Both the position numbers and the translations under genes were made by a program. From Spirilliplanes yamanashiensis (GTDB lineage: Bacteria > Actinomycetota > Actinomycetes > Mycobacteriales > Micromonosporaceae): DNA of 64,000 bases. The notes under the pieces are model-generated. The model ran no database searches and was not told the DNA's origin. It saw only the letters and a program-made list of their open reading frames with translations. Where the stretch lies: the NCBI RefSeq assembly GCF_016863475.1, contig NZ_BOOY01000002.1, positions 89,428 through 153,427 of the forward strand, read 5' to 3'. Below are positions 52,245 to 60,368 of this stretch, piece after piece. Every line of letters starts with the position of its first letter. Positions within the stretch are counted from its first letter, which is position 1.

Positions 52245-53948
52245 ATGGCGCTCAGCAGCACCGACCGTCCCGCCGCCCGGCCCGCCGCCCGGCCCCGCAA
52301 GGCCCGCGGTGAGGGCCAGTGGGCGCTCGGGCACCGGGAGCCGCTGAACCCGAACGAGCGGATCAAGAAGGACGACGACCCGCTGAACGTGCGGGCCCGG
52401 ATCGAGAACATCTACGCGCACACCGGCTTCGCGGGCATCGACCCGCAGGACCTGCGCGGCCGGTTCCGCTGGTGGGGGCTCTACACCCAGCGCAAGGCCG
52501 GCATCGACGGCGGCAAGACCGCCGTGCTCGAGCCGCACGAGCTCGAGGACGAGTACTTCATGCTGCGCGTCCGGGTCGACGGCGGCCGGCTCAGCCTCGC
52601 CCAGCTGCGCGTCATCGCCCAGATCAGCCAGGACTTCGGCCGCGACACCGCCGACATCACCGACCGGCAGAACATCCAGCTGCACTGGATCCGCGTCGAG
52701 GACATGCCGGAGATCTGGCGCCGGCTGGAGGACGTCGGCCTGTTCACCACCGAGGCGTGCGGCGACTGCCCCCGCGTCGTGCTCGGCAGCCCGGTCGCCG
52801 GCGTCGCCGAGAACGAGGTGCTCGACGCCACCCCCGCCATCGACGAGATCCTGCGCCGGTACGTCGGCGACAAGCGGTTCTCCAACCTGCCGCGCAAGTT
52901 CAAGACGTCCATCGGCTGGCTCGCCGACACCCCGTACGAGGCCAACGACATCGCGTTCATCGGTGTCGAGCACCCGCAGCACGGCCCCGGCTTCGACCTG
53001 TGGGTCGGCGGCGGCCTGTCCACCAACCCGCGCCTCGCCGAGCGCCTCGGCGTCTGGGTCCCGCTCGACGAGATCCCGGACGTGTGGGAGGGCGTCGTCA
53101 GCATCTTCCGCGACTACGGCTACCGCCGCCTGCGCAACCGGGCCCGGCTGAAGTTCCTGCTGGCCGACTGGGGCGTGGAGAAGTTCCGCGAGGTGCTGGA
53201 GAAGGAGTACCTGGGCCGCGCGCTGATCGACGGCCCGCCGCCGGTGCTGCCGGACAAGCCGATCGACCACATCGGCCCGTACCGGCAGGTCGACGGGAAG
53301 TACTTCGTCGGCGCCTCGCCGGTGGTCGGCCGCTCCTCCGGCACCGCCCTCGCCCGGCTCGCCGACGTGGTCGAGGCGCACGGCAGCGACCGGGTCAGCC
53401 TCACCCCGTACCAGAAGCTGATCGTGCTGGACGTCGAGGAGTCGAAGGTCGACTCGCTGATCGAGGCCATGCGCGGCGCCGGCTTCGACGCCCGCCCGTC
53501 CGCGTGGCGGCGCAACACGATGGCCTGCACCGGCATCGAGTTCTGCAAGCTGGCGATCGTCGAGACGAAGGCCCGCGGCGAGGAGCTGGTGGCCCGGCTC
53601 GAGCAGCGGCTGCGCGACTTCGACACCGACATCAGCATCCACATCAACGGCTGCCCCAACTCCTGCGCCCGCACCCAGACCGCCGACATCGGTCTCAAGG
53701 GGATGCTCGTGCTCGACGAGCACGGCAAGCAGGTCGAGGGCTTCCAGGTGCACCTGGGCGGCGGCCTCGGCATGGCGCAGGGCCAGACCGCCGGCTTCGG
53801 CCGCAAGGTGCGCGGCCTCAAGACCACGGCGGAGGAGCTGCCCGCGTACGTCGAGCGCCTCGCCACCAACTACCTCGCCGGCCGCACCTCCGCCGACGAG
53901 AGCTTCGCCAGCTGGGTCATCAGAGTGGACGAGGAGGAACTCCGGTGA
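52245..53948 (+). CDS. sir: ferredoxin-dependent nitrite/sulfite reductase
   Basis: A 567-residue siroheme/Fe4S4 enzyme that reduces sulfite (or nitrite) by six electrons. The two-domain layout is clear: ferredoxin-like halves, first half with ITDRQNIQLHWIRVEDMPEIW, and the Fe-S/siroheme ligands TGIEFCKLAIVETK and NGCPNSCARTQTADIG near residues 430-480. Neighbour genes for APS reductase and sirohydrochlorin chelatase favour sulfite as substrate. ATG 52245. Its TGA overlaps the GTG of the next gene. Confidence 0.95.
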   Translation: MALSSTDRPAARPAARPRKARGEGQWALGHREPLNPNERIKKDDDPLNVRARIENIYAHTGFAGIDPQDLRGRFRWWGLYTQRKAGIDGGKTAVLEPHELEDEYFMLRVRVDGGRLSLAQLRVIAQISQDFGRDTADITDRQNIQLHWIRVEDMPEIWRRLEDVGLFTTEACGDCPRVVLGSPVAGVAENEVLDATPAIDEILRRYVGDKRFSNLPRKFKTSIGWLADTPYEANDIAFIGVEHPQHGPGFDLWVGGGLSTNPRLAERLGVWVPLDEIPDVWEGVVSIFRDYGYRRLRNRARLKFLLADWGVEKFREVLEKEYLGRALIDGPPPVLPDKPIDHIGPYRQVDGKYFVGASPVVGRSSGTALARLADVVEAHGSDRVSLTPYQKLIVLDVEESKVDSLIEAMRGAGFDARPSAWRRNTMACTGIEFCKLAIVETKARGEELVARLEQRLRDFDTDISIHINGCPNSCARTQTADIGLKGMLVLDEHGKQVEGFQVHLGGGLGMAQGQTAGFGRKVRGLKTTAEELPAYVERLATNYLAGRTSADESFASWVIRVDEEELR

Positions 53949-54103
53949 GTGACGCCCGATCTGCGCCCCTGTACTGCCCCTACTGCGGTGAGGAGGACCT
54001 GCGGCCCAACGAGGCGTCGCACGGCGCCTGGGAGTGTCACTCCTGCGCCCGGGTCTTCACGGTCAAGTTCAACGGACTGCTCGCCAAGGGAGTGAACCGA
54101 TGA
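53945..54103 (+). CDS. small zinc-ribbon protein in the sulfur operon
   Basis: 52 residues with two CxxC knuckles (YCPYCGEED and ECHSCARVF) around 16 residues apart, a rubredoxin/zinc-ribbon shape. Starts GTG overlapping the sir stop (GTGA) and ends overlapping the cysH ATG (ATGA), so it is firmly embedded in the operon. Role unknown: perhaps a metal- or electron-carrying accessory of sulfite reductase or APS reductase. Confidence 0.85.
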   Translation: MSDARSAPLYCPYCGEEDLRPNEASHGAWECHSCARVFTVKFNGLLAKGVNR

Positions 54104-54864
54104 CCATCACCGCCGCCACCGGGCTGGGGCTGATCAACCTCGGCGCGCCGGTCGCCGCCGCCGACCCGGCCCGCCGCGACCCCGCCTCCCTCAAGGCGCT
54201 CGCCGACGAGGCGGGCCGTGCGCTCGAGGGCGCGCCCGCCGAGGAGATCGCCCGCTGGGCCGCCGAGGAGTTCGGCGCCCGTTTCGCCGTCACCAGCTCC
54301 ATGGCCGACGCCGTCGTCGCGCACGTCGTGTCGCGGGTGCACCCCGGCGTCGACGTGGTGTTCCTCGACACCGGTCTGCACTTCCCCGAGACCCTGAAGG
54401 TGCGCGACGCCGTCGCCCGCACCATGGACGTCAACGTCCGCTCCATCCGGCCGCGCCTCACCGTCGGCCAGCAGGACGGCGAGTACGGCCCCCGGCTGTT
54501 CAACCGCAGCCCCGACGAGTGCTGCTTCCTGCGCAAGGTGGAGCCGCTGGAGCGCGCCCTCACCGACTACGACGCCTGGGCGGCCGGCCTGCGCCGCGAC
54601 GAGTCCCCGACCCGCGCCAACACGCCCGTCGTCGCGTTCGACCCGAAACGCGGCAAGATCAAGGTCAACCCCATCGCCGCCTGGACCCAGGCCGACGTGG
54701 ACGCCTACATCTCGCGCTGGAACGTCCCGGTCAACGAGCTGTTCAAGAAGGGGTACGGCAGCATCGGCTGCTGGCCGTGCACCCGGCGCACCAAGGCCGG
54801 CGAGGACCCGCGCGCGGGCCGCTGGGCCATGTTCGACAAGACCGAGTGCGGCCTGCACGTCTGA
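54100..54864 (+). CDS. cysH: adenylylsulfate (APS) reductase, thioredoxin-dependent
   Basis: A 254-residue CysH-family enzyme. FAVTSSMADAVVAHVVSRV (P-loop region), FLDTGLHFPETLKVRD, and the iron-sulfur cysteines CC (DECCFLRKV) and CxxC (IGCWPCTR) show it binds a 4Fe-4S cluster, i.e. the APS- rather than PAPS-type. The catalytic Cys is in the C-terminal TECGLHV. It reduces APS to sulfite. ATG overlaps the previous stop. No cysDN/ATP sulfurylase genes are in the window. Confidence 0.94.
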   Translation: MTITAATGLGLINLGAPVAAADPARRDPASLKALADEAGRALEGAPAEEIARWAAEEFGARFAVTSSMADAVVAHVVSRVHPGVDVVFLDTGLHFPETLKVRDAVARTMDVNVRSIRPRLTVGQQDGEYGPRLFNRSPDECCFLRKVEPLERALTDYDAWAAGLRRDESPTRANTPVVAFDPKRGKIKVNPIAAWTQADVDAYISRWNVPVNELFKKGYGSIGCWPCTRRTKAGEDPRAGRWAMFDKTECGLHV

Positions 54865-55622
54865 TGAGCGCCCCCACCGCCCCGCTGGTCCTGGTAGCCC
54901 ACGGCAGCCGGGACCCGCGGGCGGCGGCCGCCACCCGCGCCCTGGCGGCCGCCGTCGCCGCCGCGCGCCCCGGCACCGACGTGCACACCTCGTACCTCGA
55001 CCACAGCCTGCCCCGCCCCGATCAGGTGCTGAGCGCCCTGGACGCGCGCGGCTGCCCCCGTGCGGTGGTCCTGCCGCTGCTGCTGACGCCCGCCTACCAC
55101 TCCCGCGCCGACGTCCCCGGCGCCATCGCGGCCGCCCGCGCCATCGGCACCACGATGCCCATCGACCTCGCCGACGTCCTCGGCCCCCGCACCGACGCCC
55201 CCGTCGAACCCCTCCTGCTGCGCGGCCTCACCCGCCGCCTGCCCACCCCCGGCACCCTCGACGCGGTGGTCCTGGCAGCGGCCGGCACCCGCGACGCGGC
55301 GGCCCGCGCCGGCGTGGAACGGGTCGCGGACGCCCTGGGAGCCACCCTGGGCCTCCCGTGCACCGTCGCGTACGCCTCGGCGGCCCCACCGGACGCCGGC
55401 ACGGCCGTCCGTCGCCTGCGGGCCGCGGGCGCCGAGCGGGTGGGGGTGGCGTCCTACTTCCTGGCCCCCGGGCTGCTCTACGACGCCGCTATGGCCTCGG
55501 GGCGGGATGCCGGGGCGGTCGTCACGGCCGAGCCCCTGGAGGACGCGCCGGAGCTGGCCGCTCTGCTGCTTGCTCGGGCGGATGCGGCGCTGGGCGCGGC
55601 TGCCGTGCCTCAGGCGGCCTGA
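54864..55622 (+). CDS. sirohydrochlorin ferrochelatase (CbiX/SirB family)
   Basis: A 252-residue class II chelatase inserting iron into sirohydrochlorin to make siroheme for the sulfite reductase. LVLVAHGSRDPRAAAATRAL holds the metal-binding His, HTSYLDHSLPRPDQVL the second region, and VVLPLLLTPAYHSRADVPG the second His. It has two CbiX-like halves (the second VLAAAGTRDAAARAGVERVADAL). ATG overlaps the cysH stop (TGATG). The last gene of the operon; a hairpin spans its stop. Confidence 0.92.
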   Translation: MSAPTAPLVLVAHGSRDPRAAAATRALAAAVAAARPGTDVHTSYLDHSLPRPDQVLSALDARGCPRAVVLPLLLTPAYHSRADVPGAIAAARAIGTTMPIDLADVLGPRTDAPVEPLLLRGLTRRLPTPGTLDAVVLAAAGTRDAAARAGVERVADALGATLGLPCTVAYASAAPPDAGTAVRRLRAAGAERVGVASYFLAPGLLYDAAMASGRDAGAVVTAEPLEDAPELAALLLARADAALGAAAVPQAA

Positions 55623-55634
55623 GAGGCCCTCAGG
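55608..55634 (+). terminator. alternative hairpins at the end of the sulfur operon
   Basis: CTCAGG (55609-55614) can pair with CCTGAG (55618-55623), which can also pair with CTCAGG (55629-55634). Weak support as a terminator; no T-run. Confidence 0.4.
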
Positions 55635-55825
55635 GCCTTCATGCCTTCGCGGCGTGGTTCGAGTGCCCGCCGCGGGCTTTGGCGGGCTGACACGACCGCT
55701 TGGAGGCTGCGAACCCGCCCGCCGCCCGGGGTTCCCGCTTGGACGGCCTTGGGGGCGGCCCTCGACATCAGCCACGACGGCCCTGGGCCCATGGGCCCCG
55801 TCATGGCCGTGGCTGGTCACCTCAA

Positions 55826-56033
55826 CCACCACGTGGGTGGCCTTAGACCCGGCCACCGCCGTGGGTGGTCCTTGAGTCCCGCCACCCCGCCGAGGGTGGC
55901 CTTCGACCCCACCACCACCGTGGGTGGGCCTGCCTCCCCCACCGCCGTGGGTGGTCTTTGAGTTCCGCCACCGCCGTGGGTCGCCTTCGGCCTCATGGGT
56001 GGGGGTGCCGCCGCCCACCACGGCCGTAGGTGG
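55826..56033. repeat. tandem array of seven small palindromic repeats
   Basis: Seven units resembling CCACCGCCGTGGGTGG start at 55826, 55853, 55882, 55912, 55939, 55968 and 56015, so 27-30 bases apart (the last 47). Each pairs its CCACC with its GGTGG, and spacers vary. Units 2 and 5 are identical over 16 bases. The spacers keep a vague pattern (CTTGAGTCCCG, CTTTGAGTTCCG, CCTTCGACCCCA). It does not look like CRISPR: repeats and spacers are too short and divergent. Confidence 0.8.
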
Positions 56034-56484
56034 CTCGCGGCCTGGGCCCACTCACCCGGAAGTGACTCTGCGGCCTCGCGGCCGGCCACCACTCGGTCCC
56101 AGCGCCCCCGCCGCGACTCGGCCGCCGACAATGCGGTCCTCGGCTTCGCGGACCACGCTGCTCGGGGAGCAGGCCGCAGCATCGCCTGCCTTCCGCGGAG
56201 CCCGGTAGCAGAGTCCGGCACGCTGCGTCGATTTCGTGCCGCGGGCGGGGGCGCTGGGTGAGCGGCGCCACTCGACCGTGGTCGCCCGGGGGCCCGGTGG
56301 AGCCAACCTTTCGGGCGACCCCGCACGAGTGTCACGCTGGGTGGTGAAACCGCGACGAATTGCAGTCACGCTCGTTACCCGGCACCATTCCCCGCGCATT
56401 TCGAGATCATTTCCCGCTGCGTGATCGGAATGGCGCGCTGCGTCGACTTAGGGCGGCCTAAGAAAATCGTCCCCGGACAGCATG

Positions 56485-56513
56485 ACGCCCCGGGCCGAAC
56501 GGCCTCGGGGCGT
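56485..56513 (-). terminator. terminator hairpin after whiB1
   Basis: ACGCCCCG-GGCC pairs with GGCC-T-CGGGGCGT (one bulged base, 4-base loop), 20 bases after the whiB1 stop. Confidence 0.65.
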
Positions 56514-56532
56514 GAATGCTGTGGTGGGTGGT

Positions 56533-56787
56533 TCAGGCGGTGGGAGCGCCGACCCGCAGGCCGCCACGGCGCTTGACGGCGCGCCGTTCCTCTTCGCTCA
56601 TACCGCCCCAGACGCCGGCGTCCTGACCGGACTCGAGGGCCCACTGGAGACACTCGTCGGTCACGGAGCAGCGCCGGCAGACGGCCTTGGCCTGCTCGAC
56701 CTGCAGGAGCGCCGGGCCGGACGTCCCGATCGGGAAGAACAGCTCGGGGTCCTCGTCGCGGCAGACAGCACGGTGGCGCCAGTCCAT
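56533..56787 (-). CDS. whiB1: WhiB1-type Fe-S transcriptional regulator
   Basis: An 84-residue protein nearly matching WhiB1/WblE: MDWRHRAVCRDEDPELFFP, then CRRCSVTDEC (C-x2-C-x5-C) and GVWGGMSEEERRAVKRR. WhiB1 is an essential sigma-A-binding Fe-S protein in mycobacteria that responds to nitric oxide. It sits downstream of the lipid kinase, as in M. tuberculosis (whiB1 next to Rv3218 and Rv3220c). Two CRP-like sites are upstream. Confidence 0.95.
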   Translation of the reverse strand: MDWRHRAVCRDEDPELFFPIGTSGPALLQVEQAKAVCRRCSVTDECLQWALESGQDAGVWGGMSEEERRAVKRRGGLRVGAPTA

Positions 56788-56981
56788 GGCGGCAACACTC
56801 CTCGTTCTGGATGGTGGCTGTGAATTGCGGTGCGATTACCTCTATTGCGTACGCGGCGGGTGATCGACGGACTGCGTCCGCCGGGTCACCAGCGCGTGAG
56901 CAAGCGTTCCGATGTCCGGAGCCGCTGTGCACCCCTCGGACAATGAACGGGTCCGGGCGGCATCCGGTTACTCATTTCGCT

Positions 56982-56997
56982 TGTGAATGCTTTCACG
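56982..56997. promoter_or_regulatory. CRP-like site 1 upstream of whiB1
   Basis: TGTGA-N6-TCACG, one base from the CRP consensus TGTGA-N6-TCACA. About 195 bases before whiB1. Confidence 0.55.
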
Positions 56998-57041
56998 AAC
57001 TGCTGCGATGTCAAGAGTCGCGCTCGGATTTTCTCCGACTG

Positions 57042-57057
57042 CGTGAGGTACTTCACG
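57042..57057. promoter_or_regulatory. CRP-like site 2 upstream of whiB1
   Basis: CGTGA-N6-TCACG, a perfect palindrome in its arms, 60 bases further upstream than site 1. Confidence 0.5.
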
Positions 57058-57135
57058 ACCCTTTTGTCCGGTTCTGGGTGCTACACCAGAAGCCGACGTA
57101 CGACCGCTCCCATCAATGTAGTACGGTCGCGGCCC

Positions 57136-57161
57136 GAACGCCGGTCTTTCGGCCGGTGTTC
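57136..57161 (-). terminator. hairpin after the lipid kinase gene
   Basis: An 11-bp stem with two wobble pairs and a 4-base loop, 45 bases after the kinase stop on the minus strand; no T-run. Confidence 0.45.
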
Positions 57162-57205
57162 TGTGACTGATCGTGAGGATCGCACCGATCGGCACTACCC
57201 GATGT

Positions 57206-58150
57206 TCAGCAGATCACACGTAGCGCGTCGGGGACGGACAGAAAGTGCACCTTCTCGCGCTCGCCCAGGTAATCGCCGTCCACCTGGAACGCCTGGGGCC
57301 TGGCGGAGCGCACCGTGAACTCGGCCCGGTCGTGCAGGCGTAGGATCTGCGGGCCGTTGGCGGTGCCGGTGGTGAGCAGTTGGGTCACTGTGCGTGTCGT
57401 GGCGGGGACGGTGAGGCGGCGCACCGCGAACACGTCCAGACCGGACTCGAACGAGGCGCCGGGGTTGGGGTCGACGGCCCGGTCGCCGATGTACGTCCAC
57501 GGGGCGGTGTTCTGCACGACCACCATCGACAGGTCGGTCTCGGCGACCTCGTCCGGGGTCTCCACGGCCAGCGGCGGGTTGCGCCGGTCGCCGGCCAGCA
57601 GCTGGCCCAGGAACGCGTTCAGGTAGAGCCCGGGGCTGGAGGTGCGGCCGCGCAGCCGGGCCTGTTCGACGCGGCGCACGACGGCGGCGTCCAGGCCGAG
57701 GCCGGCGGTGAAGGTGAAGTAGCGCTCGTCGGCGCGGCCGAGGCCGATGACGCGGTACCGCTCGTCGCGCAGGCCGTCGAGGATCACGCTGGTGCCCTCG
57801 GCCCAGTCCTTCGGCAGGCGCAGCGCGCGGGCGAAGACGTTGGTCGATCCGCCCGGCACGACGGCCACGGCGGGCAGCACGTGCGCGGTCGGGGCGTCCC
57901 GGACGGCGAGGGCCGGCTTCGACGTCAGCAGGCCGTTGACGACCTCGTTGACGGAGCCGTCGCCGCCGAGGATGGCCACCACGTCCACGCCGTCCTCGGC
58001 GGCGGCGCGGGCCAGCGTCGCGGCGTGGCCGCGGCGGCGGGTGTACTCGACGGTGAGGGAGACCTCGCTGCGCAGCGCGCGGACGAGGACGTCGCGGCTG
58101 CGCTCGGTCGTCGTGGTGGCCTTGGGGTTCACCACCAGGAGGGCGCGCAT
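57206..58150 (-). CDS. diacylglycerol kinase-family lipid kinase
   Basis: A 314-residue soluble DagK-fold kinase: MRALLVVNPKAT, ILGGDGSVNEVVNGLL (nucleotide-binding GGDGT-like loop), VVPGGSTNVFARAL, and a C-terminal domain with FQVDGDYLGEREKVHF. Phosphorylates diacylglycerol or a related lipid. Position next to whiB1 matches mycobacteria. ATG 58150 starts at the conserved sequence; an in-frame longer start at 58171 lacks support. Confidence 0.93.
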   Translation of the reverse strand: MRALLVVNPKATTTTERSRDVLVRALRSEVSLTVEYTRRRGHAATLARAAAEDGVDVVAILGGDGSVNEVVNGLLTSKPALAVRDAPTAHVLPAVAVVPGGSTNVFARALRLPKDWAEGTSVILDGLRDERYRVIGLGRADERYFTFTAGLGLDAAVVRRVEQARLRGRTSSPGLYLNAFLGQLLAGDRRNPPLAVETPDEVAETDLSMVVVQNTAPWTYIGDRAVDPNPGASFESGLDVFAVRRLTVPATTRTVTQLLTTGTANGPQILRLHDRAEFTVRSARPQAFQVDGDYLGEREKVHFLSVPDALRVIC

Positions 58151-58214
58151 GGGCGGCACTGTACCCCGCACGGGCCGGGGTATCGGCCCCTAATCCGACA
58201 GGTAGCCTGCGCTC

Positions 58215-58607
58215 GTGACAGCCGACGGCCCCGCCCCGAACCCGACGACGTTGCGCCTCGCCGTGGGCCTGATCATGCTGGAGGCCGCCGCGGTGGCGGT
58301 CGTGACGGCGTACCTGTTGTGGCAGGACCTGACCGGGCGGGCGACGGTCATGTCGGTGGCGATCGGGGTGACGCTGTTCGCGGCGATCGGCGTGGTCGTG
58401 CTGGCGGCGGTGGGCCGCGCGCTGGCGCGGCGCCGGTCCGGCGCGCGGGGGCCGGCGGTGGTGCTGCAGCTGATGGTGATCGTGATCGGCTACTACATGA
58501 CCCAGGGCGGGCTGGTCTGGCCGGGCGTCGGGCTGATCGTGCTCGGGCTGGTCACCGGCGGACTCGTGGTCAGCCCTCCGACGACCCGTGCGCTCGGGCT
58601 CGGTTGA
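58215..58607 (+). CDS. four-span membrane protein, Rv3217c-like
   Basis: A 130-residue protein with about four membrane segments (15-38, 46-70, 82-100, 102-122) and short basic loops. Function unknown. It is divergent from the lipid kinase, 64 bases away, as expected for the mycobacterial Rv3217c neighbour. GTG start. Confidence 0.75.
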   Translation: MTADGPAPNPTTLRLAVGLIMLEAAAVAVVTAYLLWQDLTGRATVMSVAIGVTLFAAIGVVVLAAVGRALARRRSGARGPAVVLQLMVIVIGYYMTQGGLVWPGVGLIVLGLVTGGLVVSPPTTRALGLG

Positions 58608-58668
58608 GCGCCTAGGCTGGGAGACGGACGCGACGGCCACGCCGCCGCCGCTGCGGAGGTGCATGGTG

Positions 58669-59364
58669 ATGATGACAGAGGCGGGCCGCCCGCCTGCCTA
58701 CCAGGCGCTGGCGGACGAGTTGCGGGCCGACATCACGTCCGGGCGGTTGCGGCCCGGGCAGCGGCTGCCGGCGGAGCCCGAGCTGTGCGCGCGGGCGGGC
58801 GTGAGCCGCAGCACGGTGCGCGAGGCGCTGCGCCTGCTCGCCAGCCAGCACCTCGTCGTCACCACGCGCGGGGTGACCGGCGGCAGCTTCGTGGCGCAGC
58901 CCGACGCGGGCAAGCTGTCCGACTCGCTGGCCGTCGGCATGACGATGCTGCGCAGCGCCGCCATGGTGGGGCTGGCCGACCTGGTCGAGGTGCGCGAGGT
59001 GCTGGAGGCGCCCATCGCCGAGCTGGCGGCCGCCCGGCGCACCGAGGACGACCTGGTCGCGCTGCGCGAGGCGCTGTTCGACCCGGCCGACGCCGGGGTG
59101 GAGGAGATGGTGCGCGCGCACGCCGAGTTCCACGGCGCGCTGGCCGCGGCCACCGGCAACCCGCTGTTCGAGCTGGTCACCCGGCCGCTCTACCAGCTGC
59201 TGAACGGCGACGAGCTGGGCGACGCGGCACCGGCGTCGTACTGGCGGCAGATCGACGCCGACCACCGCGAGCTGCTGGCGAAGGTGGAGGCCGGCGACGG
59301 CCCCGGCGCGGCCGAGGTCAGCCGCCGGCACCTGCGCTACGTCGGCGAGAACATGCCCTGCTAG
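58669..59364 (+). CDS. FadR/GntR-family transcriptional regulator
   Basis: A 231-residue regulator: winged helix (QALADELRADITSGRLRPGQRLPAEPELCARAGVSRSTVREALRLLASQHLV) and an FCD-type all-helical effector domain (LVEVREVLEAPIAELAAARR ... DADHRELLAKVEAGDGPGAAEVSRRHL) with possible metal ligands. It likely senses an organic acid. Start among three in-frame codons 58663-58672; ATG 58669 has GGAGG 9 bases upstream. Target unknown. Confidence 0.9.
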   Translation: MMTEAGRPPAYQALADELRADITSGRLRPGQRLPAEPELCARAGVSRSTVREALRLLASQHLVVTTRGVTGGSFVAQPDAGKLSDSLAVGMTMLRSAAMVGLADLVEVREVLEAPIAELAAARRTEDDLVALREALFDPADAGVEEMVRAHAEFHGALAAATGNPLFELVTRPLYQLLNGDELGDAAPASYWRQIDADHRELLAKVEAGDGPGAAEVSRRHLRYVGENMPC

Positions 59365-59380
59365 CCCCGCAGGGCGGCGG

Positions 59381-59803
59381 TCAGGGCGCGGTGCGGCGGG
59401 TCAGCAGCCGGATGGTGGCGGACGTGCCCGTCGCCTCGGCGCTCGCCGCGGTGGTCAGGGCGGTGAGCACCTTCCACGCGAACGACGACTCGGCCGGCAG
59501 CCGGGCGCCCCGCACCGTCGGCACGGTCACCTCGACGGTGAGCGCGTCGTCGGTCACCGCGAAGCGGCAGCACAGCTCCGCGTCGCGCACCGCGACGGCG
59601 AGCAGCATCGCGCACGCCTCGTCGACGGCGATGCGCAGGTCCTCGATCTCGTCGAGCGCGAAGTGCAGCCGCGCCGCGAGCCCGGCGGTGGCGGTGCGCA
59701 GGACACCGAGATACCCGCCGTCGGCGGGCACGGTGAGCAGCACGACGTCGTCATCGAACGCCGGCTGCGACTGTTCGGTCATCAGCTGAGTCACCCGAGC
59801 CAT
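59381..59803 (-). CDS. RsbW-like anti-sigma factor ATPase, orphan
   Basis: A 140-residue single HATPase domain: LTVPADGGYLGVLRTATAGLAARL (strand-helix), LDEIEDLRIAVDEACAMLLAV (N-box), then AWKVLTALTTAASAEAT-like G2 region. This is the type encoded before SigF-family sigma genes in streptomycetes and mycobacteria, but here the downstream neighbour is a convergent GntR gene, so it is an orphan in this window. ATG 59803 with a G-run just before. Confidence 0.85.
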   Translation of the reverse strand: MARVTQLMTEQSQPAFDDDVVLLTVPADGGYLGVLRTATAGLAARLHFALDEIEDLRIAVDEACAMLLAVAVRDAELCCRFAVTDDALTVEVTVPTVRGARLPAESSFAWKVLTALTTAASAEATGTSATIRLLTRRTAP

Positions 59804-59876
59804 CCCCCCAATGGGCAGACTCTAGCCGTAATCGAACGGCCGTGGGCAGGCCCCTCGGCCGGCCCCGCGATCGGGG

Positions 59877-60368
59877 TCACCGCGCCGCGCCCGCGAGGCC
59901 GGTCAGGGCGTCGCCCTCGAGCCGGTACGGGATCCAGTCGGTCATGGCGGTGGCGCCGAGCCCGGCGTAGAAAGCGCGGGCCGGGTTCCAGTGCAGGACC
60001 CACCAGTCGAGCCGCCGGTAGCCGCGCTCGACACACACCGCGGCGAGGGTGGCGAGCAGCGCCTGGCCGACCCCGTCGCCGCGCGCCTCGGGGCGCACGT
60101 AGAGGTCCTCCAGGTGGATGCCGTGCACGCCTTCCCAGGTGGAGTAGTTGAGGAACCACAGGGCGAAGCCCGGTAAGGACCGGTCGGGGGCCTCGGCGAC
60201 GTGCCCGAACAGGGCCGGGGACGGGCCGAACAGGGCGGCGTGCAGTTGCCCGGCGGTCAGGTGGCAGCTGTCGGCCGCCTTCTCGAACTCGGCGAGATCG
60301 TGCACCATGCCGACGACGGCCGGCACGTCGGAAGGACGTACCGGCCGGATCGTGACGGGCTGGCTCAC
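59877..60368 (-). CDS. GNAT-family N-acetyltransferase
   Basis: A 163-residue GNAT domain: TIRPVRPSDVPAVVGMVHDLAEFEKAADSCHL start (spermidine/spermine-type), LEDLYVRPEARGDGVGQALLATLAAVCVERGYRR (acetyl-CoA P-loop, RGDGVG) and a typical FYAGLGATAMTDW end. Its GTG overlaps the sodN stop (GTGA), so the two are translated together. Substrate unknown. Confidence 0.9.
   Translation of the reverse strand: MSQPVTIRPVRPSDVPAVVGMVHDLAEFEKAADSCHLTAGQLHAALFGPSPALFGHVAEAPDRSLPGFALWFLNYSTWEGVHGIHLEDLYVRPEARGDGVGQALLATLAAVCVERGYRRLDWWVLHWNPARAFYAGLGATAMTDWIPYRLEGDALTGLAGAAR

Larger units (their letters stand above)
55623..56532. other. 910-base gene-free region holding a palindrome array
   Basis: No frame here looks like a gene. 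The region between the chelatase gene and whiB1 contains a tandem array of small palindromes (55826-56033), then unremarkable sequence to the whiB1 terminator. Confidence 0.55.
56788..57205 (-). other. whiB1 promoter region
   Basis: 418 bases without a gene, less GC-rich than average, between the lipid kinase stop and whiB1. It holds the CRP-like sites and probably one or more whiB1 promoters; a hairpin near 57136-57161 may end the kinase transcript. Confidence 0.55.

Noticed and set aside
55826..56033. CRISPR array
   Set aside because: Repeats are 15-19 bases and imperfect, spacers about 12 bases; no cas genes in the window.
56811..57170. Plus-strand frame of 119 codons in the whiB1 promoter region
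   Set aside because: It lies in lower-GC intergenic DNA with no codon bias, family match or ribosome-binding site, and overlaps the CRP-like sites.
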